Notes under the pieces: model-generated
Database searches by the model: none
The model's input: only the letters and a program-made list of their open reading frames with translations
Told to the model about the DNA's origin: nothing
Program-made: the position numbers and the translations under genes
Shown here: piece after piece, positions 17,543-26,234 of the stretch
How positions within the stretch are numbered: position 1 is the first letter of the stretch
How the letters are laid out: every line of letters starts with the position of its first letter
Assembly: GCF_017875275.1 (NCBI RefSeq)
Contig: NZ_JAGGML010000001.1
Location: 1,614,501 to 1,678,500, forward strand
Origin: Xanthobacter flavus
Lineage (GTDB): Bacteria > Pseudomonadota > Alphaproteobacteria > Rhizobiales > Xanthobacteraceae
DNA length: 64,000 nucleotides
Reading direction: 5' to 3'

Positions 17543-18378
17543 CACGCGGCCTCCGCCTTGCGCCGGAACAGGCGGAACAGGGAGGACGTCACCAGCCCCT
17601 GCGGCCGCACGGCCATGAACAGGATGATGAAGACGGCGAAGAGGGCGTAGCGCCACTGGTCGGAGGCGCGCAGCAGCTCCGGCACCAAGGTGAAGAAGGC
17701 GGCGCCCACCAGCGGCCCCCACACGGTCTGCGTGCCGCCGAACAGCACGTAGAGCACGGTGAAGACCGAGAGCAGCACGTTGAAATGCTGCGCCTCGACG
17801 AAATTGTAATGATGCGCGTAGAGCCCGCCGCCGAAGCCGGCCACCGCCGCCCCCAGCGCGAAGGCGGCCACCTTCATGCCGCGCACCGAGACGCCCAGCA
17901 GGTCCGCCACCGTCGCGTCGCTCTTCACCGCCGTGAGGCAGAGCGCGAAGCGGGTGCGGGAGATGAGCAGCATCAGCACCACCACCCCCGCCGCCGCCGC
18001 ATAGACCACGTAAGGCCCGGCATAGTCGGTGACGGGATAGCCCGCAGCGCCGCCCACCACTTCCAGATTGAGGAAGACGGCGGAGATCACCTGCCCGAGG
18101 GCGAAGGTCGCCATGGCCAGATAGATGCCGTGGGTGCGCAGCACCGGGACGCCGATGAGCAGGCCCACCAGCCCCGCCAGCCCCGCGCCGAGCGGGATCG
18201 CCGCCCACATGGGCCACATATATTCGTTGGTGAGGAAGGCCGAGGCATAGGCGCCGATGGCCATGAAGCCGGCGATGCCGAGGTTCAATTGCCCCGCCGC
18301 GAGCGGCAGGTAGACCGCATAGGCGGCGATGACATTGAAGGCGAGGACGACGAGGACGCCCGTCAGATAGCCGCTCAT
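17542..18378 (-). CDS. livM: Branched-chain-type ABC transporter permease LivM
   Basis: 278-residue integral membrane permease of the BPD_transp_2 family with eight or nine hydrophobic segments and the conserved GQLNLGIAGFMAIGAY motif near residue 28. Its start overlaps the livH stop and its stop overlaps the livG start, showing translational coupling through the operon. Pairs with LivH to form the channel. Confidence 0.92.
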   Translation of the reverse strand: MSGYLTGVLVVLAFNVIAAYAVYLPLAAGQLNLGIAGFMAIGAYASAFLTNEYMWPMWAAIPLGAGLAGLVGLLIGVPVLRTHGIYLAMATFALGQVISAVFLNLEVVGGAAGYPVTDYAGPYVVYAAAAGVVVLMLLISRTRFALCLTAVKSDATVADLLGVSVRGMKVAAFALGAAVAGFGGGLYAHHYNFVEAQHFNVLLSVFTVLYVLFGGTQTVWGPLVGAAFFTLVPELLRASDQWRYALFAVFIILFMAVRPQGLVTSSLFRLFRRKAEAA

Positions 18379-19250
18379 CAGAGCTTCTCCCGGCTGGCGG
18401 CGCGGCCCATGAGGCCCTGCGGACGCACGATGAGGATGAGGAGGAGCAGGCCGTAGACGGAGATGTTCACCACGTCCGCGCCGATGAAGGAGATGGACAA
18501 CACCTCCGCGAGGCCGATGACCAGCCCGCCCAGCACCGCGCCCCAGATGGAGCCCATGCCGCCGACGATCATGGCCGCGACGCCCTTGAAGCCGACGCCC
18601 TCGCCCATGAAGGGCGACACCTGCTGGTAGTTCACCGCGAACAGGATGCCGGCCAGCGCCGCCAGCAGCGCCGAGGCAATGAAGAGCTGCGGCACGAGGC
18701 GGGAGATGTCGATGCCCATGAGCAGCGCCGTCTCCCTGTTCTCCGCCACGGTGCGGATGCGCCGGCCGCCGGCGGTGGAGGAGAGATACCAGGACAGGAA
18801 CGTCACGAGGCCGAGGGAGAGCGCCAGCGAAATCAGCTGCGCGATGCCGATGACGAGGCCGCCGAGGCGGATGTTGAGATCGGGGAGCAGGGCCGGGAAC
18901 GCCTGCTGGTCCGAGCCGTACTGGATCAGCATCAGGTTTTCGAGCAGCACCAGAAAGCCGAGGGAGGAGACCAGCGGCACCTCCGGATCGCCGCCCTGCA
19001 TGGGCCGGTAGGCGAAGCGCTCCACCAGGAGCGACACGAACGCCGCCGCCGCCAGTGCGCCCGCCGCGGCGATGAGGAAGGGCCAGCCCGCCTTCATCAG
19101 CCCGAAGGCGAGCATGCCGCCCACCATGAACAGGCCGGGGAGCGAGAAATTGAGGAAGTTCAGCACGCCGATGGCGAGGGTGAAGGCCACCGCCACCAGC
19201 ATGTAGATGGCCCCAAGCATGAGGCCGTTGACGATCTGCTGCGCGAGCAT
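18378..19250 (-). CDS. livH: Branched-chain-type ABC transporter permease LivH
   Basis: 290-residue permease and first gene of the operon livH-livM-livG-livF-binding protein-DUF2848-gntR. MLAQQIVNGLMLGAIYMLVA at the N-terminus and GEGVGFKGVAAMIVGGMGS are LivH hallmarks. I chose the ATG at 19250, preceded by GAGGAAGG about 12 bases upstream, over an upstream in-frame start that would add a basic leader unlike family members. Confidence 0.92.
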   Translation of the reverse strand: MLAQQIVNGLMLGAIYMLVAVAFTLAIGVLNFLNFSLPGLFMVGGMLAFGLMKAGWPFLIAAAGALAAAAFVSLLVERFAYRPMQGGDPEVPLVSSLGFLVLLENLMLIQYGSDQQAFPALLPDLNIRLGGLVIGIAQLISLALSLGLVTFLSWYLSSTAGGRRIRTVAENRETALLMGIDISRLVPQLFIASALLAALAGILFAVNYQQVSPFMGEGVGFKGVAAMIVGGMGSIWGAVLGGLVIGLAEVLSISFIGADVVNISVYGLLLLILIVRPQGLMGRAASREKL

Positions 19251-19719
19251 GGGCCGGGGCAACCTTCCTCTCGTACGCCGTGACGCGGGCGCCGCCCCTC
19301 CCCTCGGCGTCGCCATCGAAGGACGAGCCTTGCGACGGACGGACCTTACGGAAGCGGGGCAGCGATTAGTTTTGATACAAAGCTATTTCGCCCGAGGCTT
19401 CAAGCTGAAATTTCAGGCGGATTTCACTGCATTGCAGCATGGCCCCTGGCTGGCCCCGCTCTGAATCCTCATAGGCTTGCGTCGATTCCACAGGATTGTG
19501 TGGCCATCGCCTGCCCTTGCCGCAGGCGCCCGCCTGCCCACGCCTGCGGCAGAGCAGCCTTACCCTGTGACCTGCCTGCCGCACCGGACCGACGCCACCG
19601 CGTGGCTGCGGCCCCGATCTTGCTCACGGCGCTTCATACCCGTTCGCGATGCCAGGGCGTGTCACAGGTCGGCCAAAAATGTCGAAGCCCCGACATCGTT
19701 CGAGACATGAGGCTGCCCC
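19251..19719. other. Intergenic region between livH and the AAA+ gene
   Basis: 469 bases with divergent genes on both sides. No coding potential is convincing. Near the livH side lie two AT-rich symmetric sequences: TTTTGATACAAA (19370-19381) and a perfect 12-base palindrome (19405-19416), listed separately. Close to the AAA+ gene a 6-base inverted repeat ATGTCG/CGACAT (19679-19696) precedes the start codon by 24 bases and could shape the leader RNA. Confidence 0.4.
19405..19416. promoter_or_regulatory. 12-base perfect palindrome CTGAAATTTCAG, candidate operator
   Basis: A perfect palindrome 155 bases upstream of livH in the most AT-rich part of the region. The GntR regulator encoded at the end of the operon needs a site here, and this is one of the two best symmetric candidates. 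The assignment to GntR is inference. Confidence 0.3.
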
Positions 19720-21426
19720 ATGAAACTCATCGTCGAACGCCTGGTGGTCGAAAGCCTGGTGGACGCCTTCCCGGACCAGGCGCACCTGCTCGCCCAGCCG
19801 CGTCTTTCGAGCCGCATGGAGCTGGGCCTCGACGCGCTGAATCCCGACGAGCTGGCCCACCTGCACGAACTGGTGCTGCGGACGGGCGGCACCACCATTC
19901 GCGGGCAGGAGGAGCAGCTCGCCAATCTCGTGGGCGTGTTCCGCGACGATGGGCGGCGGTTCGGGCCGGACGAGTTGGAAGATCTTGCGGGCGCCATCGC
20001 GCTTTATTTCGTCAAGCACTGCATCCGGGGCTGGCTGTTCCGCATGAACCCGGCGGGCAAGCCCGAGCCCTATCTCATCACGCGCCTCGACTACACGCCC
20101 CCCGGCGAGGAGGAGGCCGGGCGGCTCATCGTGGAATTGAAGGCCAACAACCGCGGCAAGACCCATGTGGAGAACCTGCTGATCCGCTCCAAGGACCTGC
20201 GCGGCCTCACCATCCCCGGCACGCTCGCGGCCAAGGGCTGGCTGATGGAGGACGAGGGGCTGCTTGCCTCCTTCGACGACCAGATGGTGCGCTATTATGA
20301 GTGGCGCGGGCGCTATGGCGCGCAATTCTCCGGACGCGGCACGGGCCTATTCGCCGAGGACCCCACGGCCAACCGGCGCGACACCGACTGGGCGCGCAAA
20401 TCCACCGTCGTGCTGTCCTCCTCCGGCAGCGAGGCGCGGCTGGTGAACGACGAGGAACTGCTCGGCGAGCGCACGCTGGGCACGGAGACGTCCGGCTTCT
20501 TCCTGGACAAGATCGTGAAGAAGGCGGACAAGCAGAACCTCTTCCACATGGCGGTGGACGAGGCCCTGCGCGCGGCGAAGGACAGCATCCCCAAGGGTGC
20601 CTTCACCGACATGCCCGTCCATCCGCTGATCCTGATGTTCCATCTGGAATTGCACCACCATGTGTGGGTGCATGTGGACGACATAAAACCTTACGAATAC
20701 CACCCGGAACTCAAGCAGAAGCTGGTGCTGCCGCCGGAGCAGACCGACCTCATCGACATTCTCACCGCCGAGATGAACACGCTCATGGACGACGTGGTGG
20801 CGGGCAAATCCGGCGGCACCACCGTGCTCTGCGCCGGCCCGCCCGGCGTCGGCAAGACGCTCACCGCCGAGGTCTATTCCGAGATCATCCAGCGCCCGCT
20901 CTACCGCGTGCATTCCGGCCAGCTCGGCCTCGACGTGGCCCACATGGAGCAGGCCCTGAAGGATGCGTTGACGCGCGCCCAGCGCTGGGGCGCGGTGATG
21001 CTGATCGACGAGGCGGACGTCTACATCAAGCGCCGGCAGGATAACCTCACCATGAATGCGGTGGTGGGCGTGTTCCTGCGTGTGCTCGAATACTTCAACG
21101 GCCTCCTGTTCCTCACCACCAACCGGGTGGACGACATCGACGAGGCCATTGTCTCGCGCTGCATCGCCCTCATCAAATATCACTCCCCCGGCCCGGACGA
21201 CCGGCGGAAGATCTGGCGCGTCATGTGCGACCAGTTCGGCCTCATCCTCTCCAACGAACTGATCGACACCCTGGTGGAGATGTTCCCGGAGACCTCCGGC
21301 CGCGACATCAAGGGCCTCGCCAAGCTGGTGGCGAAATACTGCTCGCAGAAGGGCGAGCCGCCCACCATCGATGCCTTCCGCCGCTGCGCCATCTTCCGCG
21401 CGCTGGACGTGCCGCCGATGGCCTGA
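19720..21426 (+). CDS. AAA+ ATPase with uncharacterised N-terminal region
   Basis: 568 residues. A single AAA+ module occupies residues about 340-560: Walker A GPPGVGKT (373-380), Walker B VMLIDEADVY (Asp430, Glu431), sensor 1 in FLTTNRVDD and the arginine finger in IVSRCIALIKY. This core looks like eukaryotic-type AAA proteins (BCS1/fungal AAA style) rather than FtsH, ClpX or MoxR. The N-terminal 340 residues are predicted mixed alpha/beta with no domain I recognise; there is no protease, helicase or nuclease motif and no membrane segment. It is monocistronic and followed by a strong terminator, with no partner gene on its strand. A remodelling ATPase of unknown substrate. Confidence 0.8.
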   Translation: MKLIVERLVVESLVDAFPDQAHLLAQPRLSSRMELGLDALNPDELAHLHELVLRTGGTTIRGQEEQLANLVGVFRDDGRRFGPDELEDLAGAIALYFVKHCIRGWLFRMNPAGKPEPYLITRLDYTPPGEEEAGRLIVELKANNRGKTHVENLLIRSKDLRGLTIPGTLAAKGWLMEDEGLLASFDDQMVRYYEWRGRYGAQFSGRGTGLFAEDPTANRRDTDWARKSTVVLSSSGSEARLVNDEELLGERTLGTETSGFFLDKIVKKADKQNLFHMAVDEALRAAKDSIPKGAFTDMPVHPLILMFHLELHHHVWVHVDDIKPYEYHPELKQKLVLPPEQTDLIDILTAEMNTLMDDVVAGKSGGTTVLCAGPPGVGKTLTAEVYSEIIQRPLYRVHSGQLGLDVAHMEQALKDALTRAQRWGAVMLIDEADVYIKRRQDNLTMNAVVGVFLRVLEYFNGLLFLTTNRVDDIDEAIVSRCIALIKYHSPGPDDRRKIWRVMCDQFGLILSNELIDTLVEMFPETSGRDIKGLAKLVAKYCSQKGEPPTIDAFRRCAIFRALDVPPMA

Positions 21427-21467
21427 TTCCGGCCGTCGGCCTGGCGCCATTCCCCTTGCGGAACTTG

Positions 21468-21496
21468 GCCCGCCCGGTCCTCGGGCGGGCTCTTTT
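21468..21496 (+). terminator. Intrinsic terminator after the AAA+ gene
   Basis: GCCCGCCCG (21468-21476), a 5-base loop, CGGGCGGGC (21482-21490), then TCTTTT: a textbook Rho-independent terminator 41 bases past the stop. Confidence 0.9.
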
Positions 21497-21694
21497 ACGC
21501 GGCGGGCCATCCCCCCGCCCTGAACGTGCCGCCGCTCGGCACCGCGTCCGGCCTTCGATAAAGCTATATCCAATTGGAACTAGCATGAGGCTCGTCCCGG
21601 TGGTATGGCACGGCCTGGCCTCCGGTTCGTGGTCCCGCGCGGTCTGCGCCCGGCCACCACGGAGGTCCCGGAAAGCGGCAAAAGGATCAGGCAC

Positions 21695-21901
21695 ATGAAG
21701 GTTTCGGCACGCAATGCCTTCACCGGCACCATTACCGACATCAAGGTCGGCGCGACCACCGCGCATGTGGTGATCGACGTGAACGGCCTCAGGGTCACCG
21801 CCTCCATCACCAACGAGGCCGTCCAGGATCTGGGCCTGAAGGTTGGCGGAGAGGCGACGGCCATCGTCAAGTCGTCGGACGTCATCGTTGCGGTCATCTG
21901 A
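21695..21901 (+). CDS. mop: Molybdopterin/molybdate-binding protein Mop (single TOBE domain)
   Basis: 68-residue molbindin that stores molybdate or tungstate in oligomers. The whole protein is one TOBE/Mop domain: MKVSARNAFTGTITDIKVG, ITNEAVQDLGLKVGGEATAIVKSSDVIVAV, at the normal family length. AAAGGA lies nine bases upstream of the ATG. It is followed 212 bases later by mogA, which also belongs to molybdenum metabolism, suggesting a small molybdenum locus. I looked for a ModE box upstream and did not find a convincing one. Confidence 0.92.
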   Translation: MKVSARNAFTGTITDIKVGATTAHVVIDVNGLRVTASITNEAVQDLGLKVGGEATAIVKSSDVIVAVI

Positions 21902-22113
21902 CGCCACGGCGTGCGCAGCGGGGGACGGGGGCGGCGCGCACCTTGTTGCCGTCGGTCCGGCCCGGCTTCCGGCACAGCCTCCAGCGAAGCGCACGCCGGC
22001 GCGCGTGAAGAAATGCGCCGGCGCGGGGCTCCAGGGTGTTTCCCCGATTCCGTGAGGTCGGGAAAGGCTCTAGACTGGCGGGCGAAGCCCCCCATCAGGT
22101 TCATCGCCCGCCC

Positions 22114-22647
22114 ATGACTCCCGTCCGCATCGGCATCGTCACCATCTCGGACCGCGCCAGCGCCGGCACCTATGAGGATCTGAGCGGCCCGGCCATCGAG
22201 GCCTGGCTACGTCACGCCATCACCAGCCCCTGGGTCTCCGATTACCGGATCATCCCGGATGGGTTCGAGAGCGTGCGCGACACCCTCATCGCCCTCTGCG
22301 ACGACGAGCGCATGGACCTCATCTGCACCACGGGGGGCACCGGCCCTTCCCCGCGCGATCTCACGCCGGAGGCCATGGCGGCGGTGATCGAGAAGCCGCT
22401 CGCCGGCTTCGGCGAGCAGATGCGGCGCATCAGCCTGAATGAGGTGCCCACCGCCATCCTGTCGCGGCAGGAGGCCGGCGTGCGCGGCAAGACGCTGATC
22501 GTGAATTTGCCCGGCAAGCCCGCGTCCATCGCCGTGTGCCTTTCGGCGGTGTTCCCGGCCATTCCCTATTGCCTGGACCTCATCGGCGCCGGGCGGATCG
22601 AGACCGACCCCGACGTGTGCGCCGCCTTCCGGCCGAAAGGCGCGTAA
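22114..22647 (+). CDS. mogA: Molybdopterin adenylyltransferase MogA
   Basis: 177-residue enzyme that adenylates molybdopterin before molybdenum insertion in the cofactor pathway. Signature features are IGIVTISDRASAGTYED at the N-terminus, the TTGGTGPSPRDLTPEA substrate loop and NLPGKPASIAVCL. Length and the GTYEDLSGP motif favour MogA over MoaB. Follows mop on the same strand and converges with the CDF exporter gene, stops 7 bases apart. Confidence 0.92.
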   Translation: MTPVRIGIVTISDRASAGTYEDLSGPAIEAWLRHAITSPWVSDYRIIPDGFESVRDTLIALCDDERMDLICTTGGTGPSPRDLTPEAMAAVIEKPLAGFGEQMRRISLNEVPTAILSRQEAGVRGKTLIVNLPGKPASIAVCLSAVFPAIPYCLDLIGAGRIETDPDVCAAFRPKGA

Positions 22648-22654
22648 GGCAGCC

Positions 22655-23545
22655 TCAGACCACCACCACGCCGCGGTGCTTGGCCTCGCCCTCGGGCTCC
22701 ACATGGATGGTGATGATCGCATCGTCCATGTCGCGCTCGAAGGCGTTCTCGATGCGGTCGCAGATGTCGTGGGCGGCGGCCACCGTCATGTCGCCAGGCA
22801 CCACCAGATGGAACTCCACGAAGGTGATGCGCCCGGCATGGCGGGTGCGCAGATCGTGCGCCTCGATGGCGCCGGCGGCATGGAGCGAGACCAGCTCGCG
22901 GATGCGCGCCACCACGTCCGGCGGCGGGGCGGCATCCATCAGGCCGCCCACGGATTCCTTCATGAGCGACCAGCCGGTCCACAGCACATTGAGCGCCACG
23001 AGGCCGGCAATCAGCGGATCGAGCACCGGCCAGCCGGTGACGGGCACCAGCACGAAGCCGATCAGCACGCCGCCGGAGGTGACCACATCGGTCAGCACAT
23101 GCCGGCCGTCGGCGACCAGGGCCGGCGAACGCATGGCCTTGCCCACCCGCAGCAGCACGACGCACCAGATGGCGTTGATGACCGTCGCCGCGCCGTTGAT
23201 GAGCATGCCGGTGAACGGCTGCTCGGGCAGGCGCGGGTCGAGGAAGCCGAAATAGGCCTCCCGCATGATGGTGACGGCCGCCACCACCACCAGCACGCCT
23301 TCCAGCACGGCGGAGATGTATTCCGCCTTGTGGTGGCCGAACTGGTGGTTGTCGTCGGCGGGACGCGCGGAGACGGTGATGGCGAACAGCGCGGCGGCCG
23401 AGGCGGCGACGTTGATGATGCTTTCCAGCGCATCCGACAGCAGCGCCACCGAGCCGGTGACCCACCAGGCCAGCGTCTTCAGGCCGAGGACGATGGCACC
23501 GACGAGCACGCTCGCCGCCGCGATCCAGAGCACCTTGCGGCTCAT
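22655..23545 (-). CDS. Cation diffusion facilitator (CDF) metal transporter
   Basis: About 296-residue inner-membrane exporter of divalent metals (Zn, Fe, Mn or Co) by proton antiport. There are six hydrophobic segments, the TM2 metal site in LLSDALESIIN, GHHKAEY after TM2, the TM5 site HVLTD, and a C-terminal cytoplasmic dimerisation domain rich in His and acidic residues. The DALES form of the TM2 site (Asp followed by Glu three residues on) is common in alphaproteobacterial members and does not settle the metal. The ATG at 23545 has GGAGG five bases upstream; a start 12 bases earlier is possible. Confidence 0.9.
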   Translation of the reverse strand: MSRKVLWIAAASVLVGAIVLGLKTLAWWVTGSVALLSDALESIINVAASAAALFAITVSARPADDNHQFGHHKAEYISAVLEGVLVVVAAVTIMREAYFGFLDPRLPEQPFTGMLINGAATVINAIWCVVLLRVGKAMRSPALVADGRHVLTDVVTSGGVLIGFVLVPVTGWPVLDPLIAGLVALNVLWTGWSLMKESVGGLMDAAPPPDVVARIRELVSLHAAGAIEAHDLRTRHAGRITFVEFHLVVPGDMTVAAAHDICDRIENAFERDMDDAIITIHVEPEGEAKHRGVVVV

Positions 23546-23695
23546 GTCGGCCTCCATTCTGCGAACCGTCGGGGGCGGTCCCGCGGGTCCGTCCCCGGCG
23601 GTCGGCAGGACGTACAGAACCCCACGCCCCGGCGCAACCGCGCCGGGGTCGCACTCCCGGACACGCGTGAGGTTACACCCGCCTTACACCGCCCC

Positions 23696-24460
23696 TCAGG
23701 GCAGCTTCATGTGCTCGAGCGCGCGCTGGAAGGCCTCGGGTCCCACCATGATGACGCCATCGAACGGCGAGCTCATCTCCAGAATGAGGAAGATCGCCGC
23801 CGCGAGCGAGAGGGCACACAGGGGAAAGGCGCTGAGCGATACCAGGTTGGTGGGGGAGAACAGGCCGAAGCTCGTGAAGATCAGCGTCAGCCAGACGATG
23901 AGCACGACGATGAACACCGGAGGCACCTCGGTGACGCTCTCGGAGATCAGCGTCCAGCGCAGCGCATTGAGCGAGCGGAACCGCTCAAGCGCTTCCGCCC
24001 TGAGGTCGGTCTCCTCGGGGTTCTTCGGGTCCAGCATGCGGATGTCGTGACCGACGACTTCCAGCTTCTGCTCGGAATCGAGGCTACCCACCACCACCGG
24101 CGGGCCGTTGGGATCCGGCCAGGTCTCCTTGATGGCGTGCACGGCGTAGGCGCGCAGGGCCTCGCGCGCCGGCTTGGCGTCCGGCCCATAGTGCTGGAGC
24201 GTGGCATCGAGGATGGTGAGGAGCGTCGCGTACTGCTGCACGTCCTTGCCGGTGGTGTCGAAATTGCCCTTCACCGAGGCGGTCATCAGGCCGAGGATCA
24301 GCGAGGCCATGGCGGCGACCATGCCGACGCCCAGCTTCACCGCCTCCTGCGTCTCCTTGGAGAGGTGATGCGCCTTCAGCCAGCGCTGCGCGCCCATGCC
24401 GAACAGCGCCCCGCCCTCGAGGGCGAGAAAGACCAGTATCGCGACCTGCCACGCCTGCAT
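23696..24460 (-). CDS. DUF4239 membrane protein (bestrophin-like)
   Basis: 254-residue membrane protein with two N-terminal and two or three C-terminal hydrophobic helices enclosing a soluble middle region (residues about 70-160). The conserved VGMVAAMASLILGLMTASVK after helix 1 and the PPVFIVVLIVWLTLIFTSFGLF segment (shown in part) are DUF4239 hallmarks. The family is bestrophin-like by fold comparison, but no transport activity is established for it. Purine-rich sequence (GGGGGGAAG) precedes the ATG. Monocistronic; its role is unknown. Confidence 0.8.
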   Translation of the reverse strand: MQAWQVAILVFLALEGGALFGMGAQRWLKAHHLSKETQEAVKLGVGMVAAMASLILGLMTASVKGNFDTTGKDVQQYATLLTILDATLQHYGPDAKPAREALRAYAVHAIKETWPDPNGPPVVVGSLDSEQKLEVVGHDIRMLDPKNPEETDLRAEALERFRSLNALRWTLISESVTEVPPVFIVVLIVWLTLIFTSFGLFSPTNLVSLSAFPLCALSLAAAIFLILEMSSPFDGVIMVGPEAFQRALEHMKLP

Positions 24461-24609
24461 GGCTTCCCCCCGGCCTGCACGTCCGTTCAGCTTTTGTCGG
24501 ACGATCGGCGCAGGCGACCGAACGTTCGCCCGATACGACGCCGGCTTTGCAGCGTAAAGAAAGAAAATCGCGCGCCCCCGCTTTGCCGCAACGGGAGCCG
24601 GGGCGGCGA

Positions 24610-25236
24610 TCAGCGGGCGGCGGCGGCGATCAGCGCCCGCTTGCGGGCGAGGTCCGCATAGCCGGCGATCACCTCGGCCCCGATCACATAGGCGGGGGTT
24701 TCCAGCACCCTCAGCGCGGCGGCCAGCGCCACACCTTGGGTAAGGATGTCGGTGATGTCCGGCTGGTTGGCGGCGCGGAACACCTTGTAGTGGTCCAGCC
24801 CCTCGGCGCGCACCACGTTCAGCGCCTTCACCCCGTCGATCTCGCCGGTGGTGGCGGCGAGCGCCAAATAGAAGTCGCCGAACTTCGCCGGCTGCATGGC
24901 GAGCACCGCCAGCGCCACCCGTGCCGCCTCGATGGAGCCCACGCCCACGCGCGGCGTCTGCACGATGGCATAGGCGAGCTTCGCATCGCCGGCGAGCAGC
25001 TCGCGCATGTCGAAGGCGGAGCGGCGCCAGTCGGGGGCGTTGAAATCCACCAGCTCGACGACGAGGGGGGTGGTCTTCTCCGCTCCCAGCACCGCCTTGC
25101 CGGGCATGGCGTCCAGCAGCTTGCGCGCCTCGGGGGAGAGGGGATCGGCGAAGGCGGGGGATGCCGCGACCGCGATCAGCCCGGCACAGGCGGCGAGCAG
25201 TTCCCGGCGGGAGAGCGGGCGGAAGGGCACGCCCAT
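24610..25236 (-). CDS. DsbA-like thioredoxin-fold protein lacking active-site cysteines, Tat-exported
   Basis: 208 residues. The N-terminus has a twin-arginine-like signal (LSRRELLAACAGLIAVAAS, cleavage after AFA). The mature part follows the DsbA/BdbD pattern: VVELVDFNAPDWRRSAFDMREL corresponds to the usual EFxDYxCPxCRR region, and LETPAYVIGAEVIAGY carries the cis-Pro loop. However, both active-site cysteines are replaced (Ala67 and Trp70), so it cannot do dithiol exchange. It probably serves as a chaperone-like or binding protein. It begins 11 bases after the fabI stop and may be co-transcribed with it. Confidence 0.75.
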   Translation of the reverse strand: MGVPFRPLSRRELLAACAGLIAVAASPAFADPLSPEARKLLDAMPGKAVLGAEKTTPLVVELVDFNAPDWRRSAFDMRELLAGDAKLAYAIVQTPRVGVGSIEAARVALAVLAMQPAKFGDFYLALAATTGEIDGVKALNVVRAEGLDHYKVFRAANQPDITDILTQGVALAAALRVLETPAYVIGAEVIAGYADLARKRALIAAAAR

Positions 25237-25247
25237 GTCCGCCGGCC

Positions 25248-26096
25248 TTATTCGGCCGCCTTGGTCGGCACCTCGGAGGCGGCCTGCGCCTCCGCATCCT
25301 CCTGCGCCTTCAGCACGTCCGGGTGCGGCATGGAGATGATGTTGTAGCCGGAATCGACGAAATGGACCTCGCCGGTCACGCCGGCCGAAAGGTCGGAGAG
25401 GAGATAGAGGGCCGAGCCGCCCACCTCCTCGATGCTGACCGTGCGGCGCAGGGGCGCGTGGCGCTTCTGGTAGTTGAACATCACCCGCGCATCGGCGATG
25501 CCGGCGCCCGCCAGAGTGCGCACCGGGCCGGCGGAGATGGCGTTGACGCGGATGCCCACGGGGCCGAAATCCGCTGCGAGATACCGCACCGAGGCTTCCA
25601 GCGCCGCCTTGGCCACGCCCATCACATTGTAATTGGGCATGACGCGGGTGGAGCCGCCATAGGTGAGGGTAATCAGCGAGCCGCCCTCGGTCATCAGCGC
25701 GGCGGCGCGCTTGGCGATCTCGGTGAAGGAGAAGCAGGAGATCACCATGGTGCGGGAGAAGTTCTCCCGGCTGGTGTCGGCATAGCGGCCCTTCAGCTCG
25801 GACTTGTCGGAGAAGGCGACGGCGTGGACGAGGAAGTCGATGCTGCCCCAGGCCTCCTTCAGCGCGGCGAACACCGCGTCCACGCTGGCGAGGTCTTCCA
25901 CGTCGCACGGCAGCATGAGGGAGGAGCCGACGCTCGATGCCAGCGGCTTGACGCGCTTGGCCACCTGCTCGCCCTGGTAGGTGAAGGCGAGTTCCGCGCC
26001 CTGACCCGCCAGCGCCTTGGCGATGCCCCAGGCGATGGAATGATCGTTGGCGACACCCATCACCAGGCCGCGCTTGCCCTTCATCAGGTCCTGCAT
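25248..26096 (-). CDS. fabI: Enoyl-ACP reductase FabI
   Basis: 282-residue NADH-dependent reductase of the last step in each fatty-acid elongation cycle. GVANDHSIAWGIAKAL is the nucleotide-binding motif; the catalytic Tyr-x6-Lys appears in YGGSTRVMPNYNVMGVAKAA, and FAD-independent SDR features match FabI of alphaproteobacteria. A C-terminal acidic tail of about 20 residues extends beyond the usual length. Downstream of fabA and fabB on the same strand, 138 bases after the fabB stop. Confidence 0.95.
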   Translation of the reverse strand: MQDLMKGKRGLVMGVANDHSIAWGIAKALAGQGAELAFTYQGEQVAKRVKPLASSVGSSLMLPCDVEDLASVDAVFAALKEAWGSIDFLVHAVAFSDKSELKGRYADTSRENFSRTMVISCFSFTEIAKRAAALMTEGGSLITLTYGGSTRVMPNYNVMGVAKAALEASVRYLAADFGPVGIRVNAISAGPVRTLAGAGIADARVMFNYQKRHAPLRRTVSIEEVGGSALYLLSDLSAGVTGEVHFVDSGYNIISMPHPDVLKAQEDAEAQAASEVPTKAAE

Positions 26097-26234
26097 AACC
26101 TACCCTCTCGCGCCTGAGACGCCGATAGCAGACGGCGCCCGGCCGCGCCATCGCGTTCCGGCCGGCGCCGCCTCACCATTGATGACCGATCCTGACCGCC
26201 GCCTTCGGGCCGAGCGGTCAGGCGTCCAGCACCG

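Noticed and set aside
21560-21590. Possible ModE (molybdate) box in the CGATAAAGCTATATCC sequence upstream of mop
   Set aside because: Only one half resembles the CGnTATAT consensus and no matching second half occurs at the right spacing.
24610-26151. A single long protein spanning the DsbA-like gene and antisense of fabI region
   Set aside because: The N-terminal part is an out-of-frame translation of fabI; the leader MGVPFRPLSRREL marks the real start.
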